51,175 nucleotides of DNA, from assembly GCA_025355745.1 (NCBI GenBank), contig JANXZA010000087.1, forward strand, positions 1 to 51,175, written 5' to 3'. The position numbers were made by a program, and so were the translations under genes. The stretch is from Rhizobacter sp. (GTDB lineage Bacteria > Pseudomonadota > Gammaproteobacteria > Burkholderiales > Burkholderiaceae_C). The notes below the pieces were generated by a model. The model had not been told where the DNA came from and ran no database searches. It worked only from the letters and a program-made list of their open reading frames with translations. How positions within the stretch are numbered: the stretch's first letter is position 1; each line of letters starts with the position of its first letter. This document shows, piece by piece, positions 21,174 through 30,212 of this stretch.

Positions 21174-21230
21174 GCTATCTCAATACGCCGCTCGCTCGCT
21201 GCCCCGAAACTTCAGGCAATTTTTTGACCC

Positions 21231-21237
21231 AAGGAGG
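21231..21237 (+). promoter_or_regulatory. Strong Shine-Dalgarno deciding the barstar start
   Basis: AAGGAGG lies 9 nt before ATG 21247 and only 3 nt before the alternative GTG 21241, which favours the ATG. The ribonuclease gene lacks such a site, so the inhibitor may be translated more efficiently than the toxin. Confidence 0.7.
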
Positions 21238-21246
21238 AACGTGACC

Positions 21247-21642
21247 ATGCTTTTGCAGACAGTCCGTCCAAACATCGTTCAGTCGATCCGCGCGTTTCGC
21301 GTCGAGGACCTGATGCAGGCAGCGCTCCACGCCAGCCAGCATTTCCTCTACGCGAACCTCACGGCCGCCCAGTCCAAACAGGACGTTCTCGACAGCATTG
21401 CGCAGGCCTTCACGTTTCCGGCGCACTTCGGCAAGAACCTCGATGCGCTGTTTGACTGCATGACCGACATGGTCCACAAGGCGGGCACCCAACCCGGTTT
21501 CGTGGTGGTGCTCGAGCAACTTCCCGACAACCCGCGCTTCGACCGCGAGGCCCGCGAGCAGTTGCTCGACGTGTTCCGCGACGCCGCCGACTTCTGGGCC
21601 GAGCGCAAAGTCCCGTTCAGGTGCTTCTATTCTTTTCAGTAG
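21247..21642 (+). CDS. Barstar-family ribonuclease inhibitor
   Basis: A 131-residue cytoplasmic protein of the barstar (barnase inhibitor) family. The core is seen as QDVLDSIAQAFTFPAHFGKNLDALFDCMTDM, the equivalent of the barstar helix that blocks the ribonuclease active site, with the conserved FGKNLDAL turn. The strand GFVVVLEQLP and a C-terminal helix complete the fold. Barstars protect the producer from its own ribonuclease before export. There is no signal peptide, as expected. The stop codon is the first base triplet of a 13-bp inverted repeat. Confidence 0.88.
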   Translation: MLLQTVRPNIVQSIRAFRVEDLMQAALHASQHFLYANLTAAQSKQDVLDSIAQAFTFPAHFGKNLDALFDCMTDMVHKAGTQPGFVVVLEQLPDNPRFDREAREQLLDVFRDAADFWAERKVPFRCFYSFQ

Positions 21643-21678
21643 CCCGTTCCCAAGAACTTGGTTCATGGGAACGGGCTA
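21640..21678. repeat. 13-bp inverted repeat at the barstar stop codon
   Basis: TAGCCCGTTCCCA (21640-21652) pairs perfectly with TGGGAACGGGCTA (21666-21678) around a 13-nt loop. There is no T run after it, so it is not a standard intrinsic terminator. The left arm starts exactly on the TAG stop. Confidence 0.85.
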
Positions 21679-21861
21679 CCGATGTGAGCCCCAACGTTGC
21701 GGAAAAGCCGGTCAAGCCGGCCGCCAAGAGCGCCGCCAACAGCAGCTTCGGCATGAACATGCCGATGATGAGCAGCGCGTTCGACACGGCGATGTGGCTG
21801 AACGCGGCGTGAGCCGCGTTTGACCGATGCACGCGGCGTGAGCGGCGTGAAAGCGAGAGAC
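21679..21861. other. Region without a supported gene
   Basis: Part of the gap between barstar and rsmA (329 bp in total, with the two repeat elements). Short open frames exist on both strands; the minus strand could encode a hydrophobic stretch (ALLIIGMFMPKLLLAAL), but no ribosome binding site or family resemblance supports it. It could be a decayed membrane-protein fragment. Confidence 0.4.
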
Positions 21862-21972
21862 AACTCATTCACCGCAGAGGCGCGGAGTTTGCGGAGTTGC
21901 GCAGAGTTAATTCAAGGAATTGGATTTCTCTGCGAACCTCGGCGTTCTCTGCGCCTCTGCGGTGCGTGAGTT
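21862..21972. repeat. Long imperfect hairpin repeat between convergent barstar and rsmA
   Basis: Arms of about 26 bp (21862-21887 and 21947-21972) include a perfect 14-bp pair, CACCGCAGAGGCGC with GCGCCTCTGCGGTG. Degenerate GCGGAG/GCAGAG units lie inside. The right arm reaches the rsmA stop codon. It belongs to the same group as the element at 27926-28067 and resembles the CGCAGAG repeats scattered through many proteobacterial genomes. Confidence 0.8.
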
Positions 21973-22754
21973 CAGTCTTTCAACAACGGCGCAGTCACGC
22001 TCAGCGTTTCGGCCAGCGCCAGATACTCGTCAACTGGCACCTCTTCGGCGCGGCGCTGAAGCGAAAAATCGCTGCTGAACTGGCGCTCGTCGAGCCAGCG
22101 GCCGAGGGTGTGGCGCAGCAGCTTGCGGCGCTGTGAGAACGCTACCCGGACGAGTTCGGTGAGCAGGCCCGGTTCGAACGCCGGCACCACCCGTAGCGGC
22201 AGCATCCTCACAACGGCCGATTCGACCCGGGGCGGTGGATCGAACGCCTGTGCCGACACGTCGAGCACCGACTCGATGGCATAGCGCCACTGCAGCATCA
22301 CGCTCAGCCGCCCGTAGTCCTTGCTGCCCGGTGCGGCGGCCATTCGCGCCACCACTTCACGCTGCAGCATGAAGTGCTGATCGGCCACCTGTTCGGCGAC
22401 GCCGAGCAGGTGGAACAGGATCGGCGTGGAGATGTTGTACGGCAGGTTGCCGACGACCCGCAGCCGCTGCCCGCTGGCGCTGGCGAGGGCGCCGAAATCC
22501 ACCTTCAACACGTCGGCCTCGATCACGTTCAGCGCGCTGCGCTGGCGCAGGCGCTGGGCCAGATCGCGGTCGAGTTCGATCACGGTCAAGGCACCGCAGC
22601 GGGCCACCAGCGGGTCGGTCATCGCACCCAGGCCGGGCCCGATTTCGACCAGCGCCTCGCCCGGCTGCGGGTCGATCAGATCGACGATGGCGTCGATCAC
22701 CGATCGGTCAACGAGAAAGTGCTGCCCGAAGCGCTTGCGGGCAATGTGCTTCAC
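21972..22754 (-). CDS. rsmA: 16S rRNA dimethyladenosine transferase
   Basis: A 260-residue KsgA/RsmA that dimethylates two adjacent adenines near the 3' end of 16S rRNA. The protein starts [14 protein letters not shown] from GTG 22754; upstream codons in the same frame overlap surA and lack similarity. The S-adenosylmethionine motif [14 protein letters not shown] is at 37-49 and the catalytic NLPYNIS at 103-109. It begins 13 bp after surA, in the conserved order lptD-surA-rsmA. Its stop touches a long hairpin repeat. Confidence 0.95.
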   Translation of the reverse strand: MKHIARKRFGQHFLVDRSVIDAIVDLIDPQPGEALVEIGPGLGAMTDPLVARCGALTVIELDRDLAQRLRQRSALNVIEADVLKVDFGALASASGQRLRVVGNLPYNISTPILFHLLGVAEQVADQHFMLQREVVARMAAAPGSKDYGRLSVMLQWRYAIESVLDVSAQAFDPPPRVESAVVRMLPLRVVPAFEPGLLTELVRVAFSQRRKLLRHTLGRWLDERQFSSDFSLQRRAEEVPVDEYLALAETLSVTAPLLKD

Positions 22755-22767
22755 GCTGGCGGCTGGC

Positions 22768-24153
22768 TCATTGCGGCGCGTCGCGCAGCTCGACGTAGGC
22801 GCGGCCGCGCAGGTCGCGAACCCAATCGGCATAGGCCTCGTCGAAGCGCTGTTCGCGAAGGACGTTGCGGGCCTGCTCGCGCTGCTGCTTCAGGTCGAGC
22901 GCGGTCTGGCGCCGCTCGATCACCTGGATCAGATGCACGCCGAAGCGCGAGACCACAGGCTCCGAAATGCCGCCCAGCGGCAACGCGTTCATCGCCTCCT
23001 CGAACTCGGGCACGAAGCCGCCGGGGGAGGTCCAGCCGAGGTCACCGCCCTGGGCTGCCGAGCCGTCCTCGGAGTTGTCGCGAGCGAGTTGATCGAAGGT
23101 CTTCGCGCCACTCAAGAGTTGGCGTTTGAATTCGGCCAGGCGTTGCGCGGCCGCCTGCGCGGGCAACTGCAGGGACACGCGCAGCAGGATGTGACGCGCG
23201 CGCGTTTGCTGCACCGTGAACACCGCACCGTCGCTGCGCTCCAGCAGCTTGATGACGTGAAACCCGGCGCCGCTGCGCAGCAGCGTCGCACCGACTTCGC
23301 CCGGCTTCATCGTGCGCACGAACTCGACGAAAGGGTCGGGCAGGCGGTCGGTCGGACGCAGGCCGATCACGCCGCCTTGCGCCTTGTTGCCATCTTCCGA
23401 AACGTCGCGCGCCACGGCGTCGAACGCCTCGCCCCCTTTGACCCGAGCCAGCGCCGCTTCAGCACGCGCGCTGCGCTGCGCGATCTGGTCCGGCGTCGCC
23501 CCCTCGGGAACGGTCACCAGAATTTGCGCGAGGTTGAGTTGCACCATGCCGCCCGCAGCCGCGCGGCGCTTGTCGAGCAGCGCATCGACCTCGTCGCTGC
23601 CAACGCGGATGCGCTGGTTCACTTCGCGTTCGCGCACTCGCTCGGTGAGGATCTGGTCGCGCACGTTGTTGCGGAAGGTGGCGAAGGCCACGCCTTGCTG
23701 CTGCAGGCGCGCGCGCAACTGCACCATCGTCATCTGGTTTTGCACCGCGACGTTGGCCACCGCACGGTCGATCTCGGCTTCGTCGAGCTTCGGGCCGGTT
23801 TCGCGCGCGTTGGTCACTTGCACGCGGTCGTCGATGAGCGCCTCCAGCACCTGCTTGCGCAACTCGGCGGCGGGCGGCAGCACGGCCTTGCTGCGCTGCG
23901 CGTCTTCGCGGATGCGTGCGATGCGGCCCTGCAGCTCACCGTTCGTGACGAGTTCCTGGTTGACGACCGCGACGATGTAGTCGGCGGTGCTGGAGACGGC
24001 CACGGTGCGCGCTGCTGGAGTGGCTGGAGTAGCTGGAGTGGCTGGTGCGGTTTGCGCCGAAGCCAGCGACCCGCCCACGCACAGCGCAGCGGCGCAAGCG
24101 ATGCGATGAACGGGGCGATGGCGCGCGACGCGCAAGGGGGACGATTCAGTCAT
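22768..24153 (-). CDS. surA: Periplasmic chaperone and peptidyl-prolyl isomerase SurA
   Basis: A 461-residue SurA. A signal peptide ends near residue 33 ([10 protein letters not shown]), followed by a short repeated ATPATP linker. The N-terminal chaperone domain contains [12 protein letters not shown] and the helix that follows it. Two parvulin domains follow: one at about 205-305 ([25 protein letters not shown]) and one at about 315-415 ([24 protein letters not shown]). SurA escorts outer-membrane proteins to BamA. Its start lies within the last codons of lptD (8-nt overlap). Confidence 0.95.
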   Translation of the reverse strand: MTESSPLRVARHRPVHRIACAAALCVGGSLASAQTAPATPATPATPAARTVAVSSTADYIVAVVNQELVTNGELQGRIARIREDAQRSKAVLPPAAELRKQVLEALIDDRVQVTNARETGPKLDEAEIDRAVANVAVQNQMTMVQLRARLQQQGVAFATFRNNVRDQILTERVREREVNQRIRVGSDEVDALLDKRRAAAGGMVQLNLAQILVTVPEGATPDQIAQRSARAEAALARVKGGEAFDAVARDVSEDGNKAQGGVIGLRPTDRLPDPFVEFVRTMKPGEVGATLLRSGAGFHVIKLLERSDGAVFTVQQTRARHILLRVSLQLPAQAAAQRLAEFKRQLLSGAKTFDQLARDNSEDGSAAQGGDLGWTSPGGFVPEFEEAMNALPLGGISEPVVSRFGVHLIQVIERRQTALDLKQQREQARNVLREQRFDEAYADWVRDLRGRAYVELRDAPQ

Positions 24154-26617
24154 AGGTGCTCAACGGTTGGACCGGTGCGCGTTCGTCGCGCAGCAGGCGG
24201 TAGCCCGGGATATTGTCCTTCAACACCTGGAGCGGATTGGTGCCCAGGCGGGACAGGCCGACCAGCTCCAGTTGCAGCAGCAGCCGGGTGGTGGCTTCGC
24301 TCAGGCCGGTGGAGGTGCGGGTCGCGACGACGCGGCCGATCCAGCAGCCGGCGTCGTATTCGACCCCGGCCACGCCGTCGGTGATGCGCCGCTCGAGCGT
24401 GCTGTAGTTGATGCGGCCGACGGCGTACCAGCTTCCCTGGCAGCTCCCGCCCTGCGCACCGCCCGAGGTCGCCGCGTTGCGCCGCCCACCACTGGATGCA
24501 TCGGGCGTCGGCCCGTATATCGGCCATTGCCAACCCAGCTCGACCTGCTCGCTCAAGCCCCGGGTCTGGCGGTAGGTGGCGCTCAGCGTGCGGTACGGGC
24601 CGGGCGAGTAGCGCGCGCCGACGACGGAGCGCGTGACCTGGCCGATGTCCGGGCTGTATTGCACCGAGGCGTTCAACGTCCAGGCCGGTATCAGCGTGGT
24701 CGAGCCGAGCAGCAACAGGTCACGGAAGCCGCGGGTCAAGGCGGCGTCGGGCAGGCCGTTCGGCTGCAAGGTCAGGCGCTGATCGCGGAACAGGTAGCGC
24801 TGCGCCAGGCCCAGGCGCAAGGCCTCGGCGCCGGTGTCCGGGTCGAGCACGCGGGTCGTCACGCCGGCCGTCAGGTGGTGTGCGTCGGAGACCCGGTCAA
24901 CACCCGAAAACGCGTTCTCGGTGAAGACCGAATCGAAGTTCAGATCCTTGGTTGCCGAGTCGAAATTCGGCAGCGTGGTCTGGTCGCGGAACGGTGTGTT
25001 GACGTAGAACAGGCGCGGCTCCAGCGTCTGGCGCACGCTGCGACCGAAGAAGGCGGTGTCGCGCTCGAAGACCCAGGCGCTGTCCAGGCTCAGGGTCGGG
25101 ATCAGTCGCGAAGAGGACGCTTCGATGCTGCCCAGCGGCCGGTCGAGCGAATACGACGCGGCGTTGAACGCCAGCTTCGGCGTGAAGCTCCAGCCCGGCG
25201 TCACGTACGGCCGGCTCACGCTGCCCAGCGCATGCAGGCGGATGCCGGTGGCGCGCGGCGTGATGACGGCGTTGGTCGGGTTCGTGAAGCGGTTGAATTC
25301 GCTCTCGAAGCCGAACTCGATGCCCGGACCGAAGCGGCCCGCGTAGCGAGCGCCAATCTGCGGCAGGCGTTCGTACGGCGCCTCGATGCGGGTCGCGGGG
25401 TCGGTCGTCTGCAGCACCTGCCAGCGTTGCACCCGCACGTAGGTGGCCCAGTCGCCGAACGGGCGGCTCAGGCGCAGGTCGGTGGCGAGCAGGCGCGGGG
25501 TCAGGCTCGACAGCTGGCCCGGAAAGTCTTTCCAATAGTCGTCATCGGAGACGCGCAACAGGCGGATTTGCAGGCGCGTGTCGTGATCGAAGTCGGATTC
25601 GTGGGCGGCGTTCAGTGCGTAGCGCGTCGCGCGTGTCAACTGGTCGAAGGGCAGCAGGTTCAGCTTCGCTTCGCCACCGAGCTTCGGTTCCAGGTATCGA
25701 AACTCGGTCTCAAGCGAGGGCCCGCGGCGCGTGCTGAGGGCCGGCGTGAACGTGGCGTCGCGGTTCGGCGCGATGTTCCAGTAGTACGGGATCGAGGCTT
25801 GCACGCCGCTCTTGCTGTCCAGGCCGAAGCTCGGCGGCAGCCAGCCCGACTTGCGCTCGTCGGTGAGTGGAAAGCTCAGGCGCGGCGCGGCCAGGATCGG
25901 CACGCCGTAGAAGCGCAGCACCGCGCCCTCGGCGACGCCCTCGTTGGTGGCGAAATCGACTTGAACGCGGTCGGTGGTGAGCAGCCACGCCGGCCCGCCG
26001 GAGCCGTCGGTTCCGTCGCTCGGGCAGCTCGTGTAGGTGGCGCCGGTGGCCACGGCGCGCTGCTCATCCAGAAAGTCGACCCGCTGCGCCGTGCCCCCGG
26101 CGCCGGTGCGGCTGAAGTGGTACAGCGGGTTGACGAAGAAGCCCTCGAAGCGCTGCACCTTGAGCTGCAGCTCGGGGCCGCTGTAGGTGTTGCCGTCGCG
26201 GCTGATGTGGACGTTGCCCTTGCCGATTGCCAGGTCGGCGGGCTGGTCGTAGCTGAGCCGGTCGGCGCGGATCACCAGGCCGCCGCGGCGGAACTCGGCA
26301 TTGCCCTCGGCCACCGTTTCCAGGTCGGGCCGGCCGCGCAGGGTGTGCGCCCGCAGGATGATCGGCAACTGGCGGCCCGCTTCACCGCGCGGCGGTGGCT
26401 GCACCACGGGCGAGGCGCGCAATTCCAATGCCTCGCCTAGCTCGTCTGCAGCGGCGGGTGCTGCGACCGGTGCTGCGGCCGGTTCAGCGGCTTTCACCGG
26501 CTGCGCGCGCACCGACGTGGTCAGCGGCGCAGTCAGGGACGCCGCGATGCAGGCGGCCAGGATCGTCAGGCGTGGTGGCGCCGTGGGGCAGGGAACCGTG
26601 AGAGGAACAAAGGGCAC
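24146..26617 (-). CDS. lptD: LPS-assembly protein LptD
   Basis: An 823-residue outer-membrane beta-barrel protein. A signal peptide (about residues 1-38, ending near SVRA) is followed by an OstA/LptA-like jellyroll domain (LETVAEGNAEFRRGGLVIRAD, KGNVHISRDGNTY) and a C-terminal barrel with many alternating aromatic strands. It works with LptE to place lipopolysaccharide in the outer leaflet; lptE lies about 11 kb away. Its 3' end overlaps surA. The upstream neighbour is the divergent kinase gene. Confidence 0.95.
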   Translation of the reverse strand: MPFVPLTVPCPTAPPRLTILAACIAASLTAPLTTSVRAQPVKAAEPAAAPVAAPAAADELGEALELRASPVVQPPPRGEAGRQLPIILRAHTLRGRPDLETVAEGNAEFRRGGLVIRADRLSYDQPADLAIGKGNVHISRDGNTYSGPELQLKVQRFEGFFVNPLYHFSRTGAGGTAQRVDFLDEQRAVATGATYTSCPSDGTDGSGGPAWLLTTDRVQVDFATNEGVAEGAVLRFYGVPILAAPRLSFPLTDERKSGWLPPSFGLDSKSGVQASIPYYWNIAPNRDATFTPALSTRRGPSLETEFRYLEPKLGGEAKLNLLPFDQLTRATRYALNAAHESDFDHDTRLQIRLLRVSDDDYWKDFPGQLSSLTPRLLATDLRLSRPFGDWATYVRVQRWQVLQTTDPATRIEAPYERLPQIGARYAGRFGPGIEFGFESEFNRFTNPTNAVITPRATGIRLHALGSVSRPYVTPGWSFTPKLAFNAASYSLDRPLGSIEASSSRLIPTLSLDSAWVFERDTAFFGRSVRQTLEPRLFYVNTPFRDQTTLPNFDSATKDLNFDSVFTENAFSGVDRVSDAHHLTAGVTTRVLDPDTGAEALRLGLAQRYLFRDQRLTLQPNGLPDAALTRGFRDLLLLGSTTLIPAWTLNASVQYSPDIGQVTRSVVGARYSPGPYRTLSATYRQTRGLSEQVELGWQWPIYGPTPDASSGGRRNAATSGGAQGGSCQGSWYAVGRINYSTLERRITDGVAGVEYDAGCWIGRVVATRTSTGLSEATTRLLLQLELVGLSRLGTNPLQVLKDNIPGYRLLRDERAPVQPLSTYD

Positions 26618-26719
26618 CGGGATCGAGGGCAGCGTGGGGCGTCGCCTTGCGGCACGGTTGAATGAGCGGCACGGGCACGTCTGAGGTGACGGCCCGGCCG
26701 CCGGACGGCGTGTCGTTTG

Positions 26720-26725
26720 TAGAAT
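26720..26725 (+). promoter_or_regulatory. Candidate -10 box upstream of the amgK-like gene
   Basis: TAGAAT 44 bp before the TTG start in the lptD/kinase divergent spacer; the -35 hexamer is unclear. Confidence 0.35.
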
Positions 26726-26768
26726 GGATTATCCATGAGGCCCACGCCACGCCACCCGGTCCCTGCCC

Positions 26769-27884
26769 TTGAGCAACACCTCCAGTTCCATCGCCAGTTC
26801 AAGCACCATCCCCTGGGCCGACCCGGCCCGCGAACGCGCCTTCAACACCTGGCTGGATTCGGCGAGCGCGGCCCACGGCCTGCTGCCGACCAGCCTGCGC
26901 AGCGCCTCGAGCGACGCGAGTTTTCGGCGCTACTTCCGCATCGATTCAGGCCGCCACGCCAGCTTCATCGTGATGGACGCACCCCCGCCGGCCGAAGATG
27001 TGCGCCCCTTCATCCAGGTGGCGGCGATGTTGCACGGCGCGGGCCTGAACGCGCCGCAAGTGCTGGCCCACGACGACGCGCAAGGCTTTCTGCTGCTCAC
27101 CGACCTGGGCTCGGAACTGTGCCTGGACACGCTGCTCGACGCGCAAGCGCGCGGCGACGCGGCGGCTGCCGACGCGCTGATGCGCGACGCCATCGGCGCC
27201 CTCGTGCAGTGGCAACGCCGCGCCGATGCCAGCGCCCTGCCGGCGTACGACGACGCGCTGCTGCGGCGCGAACTCGCGCTCTTCCCCGACTGGTGCCTAA
27301 CCCGCGAACTGCGCGTCACCTGGAGTGCTGCTGACACAACGCAATGGGCCGCCACCTGCGACCTGCTGGTGCACAGCGCGCTGGCCCAACCCACGGTGGC
27401 CGTGCACCGCGACTTCATGCCACGCAACCTGATGGTCTGTCGCGACGCCAGCGGCGCCATCGACCGCAACGGCCCGCAGCCGCGCAATCCGGGCATCCTC
27501 GACTTTCAAGACGCGGTGCGCGGCCCGATCACTTACGACCTGGCGTGCCTGCTGCGCGACGCCTTCATCTCGTGGGACGAAGAGCAGGAGATCGATTGGG
27601 CGGTGCGCTACTGGCAAGCCGCCCGCAGGGCCGGCTTGCCGCTGCCCGACGACTTCGGCGAGTTCTGGCGCCAGGTCGAGTGGATGGGCCTGCAACGCCA
27701 CCTGAAGGTGCTCGGCATCTTCTGCCGCCTGAAGCACCGCGACGCGAAGCCGAAGTACACCGAAGACCTGGAGCGCTTCTTCAACTACGCGCACAAGGTG
27801 GCGTCGCGCTACAACGCCTTGCGGCCCTTTGCGCGCATGCTGGAGCCGCTGATGGGTGCGACGCGGGTCGAGGGCTTTTATTGA
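26769..27884 (+). CDS. amgK: AmgK-like sugar kinase (aminoglycoside phosphotransferase fold)
   Basis: A 371-residue kinase of the phosphotransferase fold. The catalytic loop is HRDFMPRNLMV (His213, Asp215, Asn220) and the metal-binding aspartate is Asp245 in ILDFQDA. Its place facing lptD-surA-rsmA is the known position of amgK, the anomeric N-acetylmuramate/N-acetylglucosamine kinase of the MurU peptidoglycan recycling route. The start is a TTG at 26769; no in-frame ATG or GTG gives a better N-terminus. The usual partner gene murU does not follow; a repeat element does. Confidence 0.82.
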   Translation: MSNTSSSIASSSTIPWADPARERAFNTWLDSASAAHGLLPTSLRSASSDASFRRYFRIDSGRHASFIVMDAPPPAEDVRPFIQVAAMLHGAGLNAPQVLAHDDAQGFLLLTDLGSELCLDTLLDAQARGDAAAADALMRDAIGALVQWQRRADASALPAYDDALLRRELALFPDWCLTRELRVTWSAADTTQWAATCDLLVHSALAQPTVAVHRDFMPRNLMVCRDASGAIDRNGPQPRNPGILDFQDAVRGPITYDLACLLRDAFISWDEEQEIDWAVRYWQAARRAGLPLPDDFGEFWRQVEWMGLQRHLKVLGIFCRLKHRDAKPKYTEDLERFFNYAHKVASRYNALRPFARMLEPLMGATRVEGFY

Positions 27885-27925
27885 ACGAAGGGGCGGTATG
27901 AACGGCCCCTGATGCAAGAGATCAG

Positions 27926-28067
27926 CTCACTCACCGCAGAGGCGCAGAGAGCGCAGAGGTAACGCAGAGGCAATGCAGAGGCAACGCAGGGAAGCCCTTC
28001 ATCTTTTTGAATTTACTCTGCGCAACTCTGCGCAACTCTGCGCCCGCTGCGCCTCTGAGGTGGTGAG
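27926..28067. repeat. Long hairpin repeat with tandem arms between convergent amgK-like and ggt genes
   Basis: Perfect inner arms CAGAGGCGCAG (27937-27947) and CTGCGCCTCTG (28047-28057) are flanked by CTCAC/GTGAG. Inside, the left half carries three 11-bp units of the form GCAGAGGYAAY (27953-27985). The right half carries three 10-bp units ACTCTGCGCA (28015-28044, last base changed). Confidence 0.85.
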
Positions 28068-28075
28068 TTGGCGGT

Positions 28076-30112
28076 TCAATCGCCCAGCACCAGCCCCTCA
28101 CGCCGTGGGTCGGCACCGCCGACAAACGTCGCGACACCCCCGACCTGCGTCTTGATCACAGTGCCGGTGCCGCTCGACTGCGCGTTGATGCTCACCGTGT
28201 GGCCGAGCGCACGCAGGCCGGCCACCAGCGGGTCGCCGGCACCGTTGTTGGCGATGACGACGTTCGGGTGCTCGCCGCCGACGCCGGTGGTGGCGCTGTT
28301 GCTGGCGCCGAAGTTGATCATCGAGGTGGCTTGCTGCGCGTCCATGCCCCAGTCGAGCGCGCCCACCAACGTCTTCGTGACGAACTGGATGATGGCCGCG
28401 CCACCGGGTGACCCGGTGCCCATCAGGAAGTCGCCGCGCGTGCCGTCGGCGGCCTTGGCGAAGACGAGGGTCGGGGCCATCGAACTGCGCGGGCGCTTCA
28501 ACGCGGCGACACGGTTCGCGATCGGGCCGACGGCATCGCTCGGCGAGAACGAGAAGTCGGTGAGCTGGTTGTTCAGCAGGAAGCCGCGCGTCATGCGGAA
28601 CGAGCCCATCGAGCTTTCGACGGTGGTCGTCATCACCACCACGTTGCCGTTCTTGTCGACGATGGTCATGTGGCTCGTGCCGCGGCCTTCGGTGGCGCTC
28701 ACGCCCTGCGGCACGAAGCCGGGGAAGACGCCGGCCGTGGTCACGCCCAGGCTCTTGTCGAAGCGGATCAAATTGGCGCGGCTGCGCAGATAGTCTTTCG
28801 CGATCAGCGCGTCGAAGTTCGCGCCGTTCGCCCCGCCATTCGGCAGCGCGACGAAGTCGGTGTCGGCCACGTACTTGTTGCGGTCGGCATAGGCCAGGCG
28901 CTCGGCCTCGCTGACCATGTGCACGCCCAGCACCGAGGGCTTGCCGCCTTCGCTGTCCATCGCGCTGGGGGCGAAGTTGGCCATCGAATAGTTTTCCAGG
29001 ATGCCCAGCGCCTGCGCCACCGCGATGCCGCCCGACGACGGCGGCGGCATGCCGCAGACCCAGTAAGCGCGGTAAGTGCTGCACACCGCCGTGCGCTTGA
29101 CGGCCGTGTACGCGGCCAGGTCGCTCATTTCGGTCAGGCCCGGCGTCAGCGGCGTGGCGCTCGGGCCGCTGCCCGTGGTGGCCTTGATCTTGTCGACGAT
29201 GGACTGCGCGATGGGCCCGGTGTAGAGCGCGTTCGCGCCGCCGCTTGCGATCGCGTTCAAGGTGTCCGCGTACGCGGGATTCTTCAGCAAGGTGCCCAGC
29301 GGTTTGGGCGCGTAGTCGGGCGCTGCGCCGTAGAAGTAGGCGGTGGCATCGGCATCGACCAGCAGGCTGGCGCGGTTCAGCGCGATCGCGTCGGCCATGC
29401 GGCCACTGATTTTGAAGCCGTCGGTGGCGAGCCGTATGCCAGTGGCGAACAGGCCACTCCAGGCCAGCGTGCCGTTGTCTTGATGCGCCAGCTCCAGCAT
29501 GCGGACCGCGCCCGGCGTGCCGACCGACCGGCCGCTGGCGCGCACGCCGCCGAAGGCCGCGCCGTCATTGGCGGTGCCGGCCGGCGTGGGCAGCGGGTAG
29601 GCGGTGTTGGCGGCGCTGATGTAGCGCAGGTAGTCCGGCGTGGCGGCGGCGGGCGCCTGCTCGCGGCCGTCGTAGGCCTGGACCACCTTGGTCTTGGCGT
29701 TGTAGTGAACCATGAAGGCACCCCCGCCGAGGCCCGACGACTGCGGCTCCACCAGGCCGAGCACGGCCTGCACGGCCACCGCCGCATCGACCGCGCTGCC
29801 GCCCTGGCGCAGCACATCGCAGCCGGCCTGCGACGCCAGCGGGTTGGCGCTGACGACCATGTAGCTCTTGCTCGTCACCGGCTTCGCGCCGAGCCGGTAG
29901 CCCGACGCCGGCTCGGGCAGCGCCGGGTCGCCCGGCACCCCGGAACCCACCACGACCCCGCCGGAGCTGGTCGACTGCAAACAGGCGGTGGCAATGGCTT
30001 CGTCGTCGTTGCCGCCGCAGCCGGCCAGGGCCGCCGCCAGCGCGAAGCCTGGCAACGCACAGAGCGACAGGAAGGGGTAGCGCGACAGACGGGTGGATTC
30101 GCGGGCGGTCAT
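28076..30112 (-). CDS. ggt: Gamma-glutamyltransferase, lipoprotein form
   Basis: A 678-residue Ntn hydrolase. From ATG 30112 the protein has a signal peptide and lipobox LAGC (Cys32); two further ATG codons upstream, at 30148 and 30151, are possible but spoil the signal. The N-terminal chain has GGSAVDAAVAVQAVLGLVEP and SSGLGGGAFMVHY. The autocleavage and nucleophile threonine is about Thr479 in EGRGTSHMTIVD. The C-terminal GTGSPGGAAIIQF is also typical. The enzyme transfers or hydrolyses gamma-glutamyl groups of glutathione. A LysR gene lies 100 bp upstream on the same strand. Confidence 0.93.
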   Translation of the reverse strand: MTARESTRLSRYPFLSLCALPGFALAAALAGCGGNDDEAIATACLQSTSSGGVVVGSGVPGDPALPEPASGYRLGAKPVTSKSYMVVSANPLASQAGCDVLRQGGSAVDAAVAVQAVLGLVEPQSSGLGGGAFMVHYNAKTKVVQAYDGREQAPAAATPDYLRYISAANTAYPLPTPAGTANDGAAFGGVRASGRSVGTPGAVRMLELAHQDNGTLAWSGLFATGIRLATDGFKISGRMADAIALNRASLLVDADATAYFYGAAPDYAPKPLGTLLKNPAYADTLNAIASGGANALYTGPIAQSIVDKIKATTGSGPSATPLTPGLTEMSDLAAYTAVKRTAVCSTYRAYWVCGMPPPSSGGIAVAQALGILENYSMANFAPSAMDSEGGKPSVLGVHMVSEAERLAYADRNKYVADTDFVALPNGGANGANFDALIAKDYLRSRANLIRFDKSLGVTTAGVFPGFVPQGVSATEGRGTSHMTIVDKNGNVVVMTTTVESSMGSFRMTRGFLLNNQLTDFSFSPSDAVGPIANRVAALKRPRSSMAPTLVFAKAADGTRGDFLMGTGSPGGAAIIQFVTKTLVGALDWGMDAQQATSMINFGASNSATTGVGGEHPNVVIANNGAGDPLVAGLRALGHTVSINAQSSGTGTVIKTQVGGVATFVGGADPRREGLVLGD

Positions 30113-30212
30113 CGTGGGCTTTCTGAAAGGCGGGACGTTGTCGGCCATGATGATGCACTCAAGCGCGCCGATGCGGTGCGACCCGCTTGCAGTACGCCGA
30201 CAGGCGTGTGGC

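Noticed and set aside
21617..21868. Minus-strand frame with a hydrophobic stretch resembling a signal peptide or membrane helix
   Set aside because: It has no ribosome binding site, overlaps the end of barstar and the inverted repeat, and resembles no family I know. It was kept only as a possible decayed fragment.
27926..28067. Possible CRISPR-like array
   Set aside because: The units are 10-11 bp and contiguous without spacers, and the whole forms a hairpin. No cas genes are nearby.
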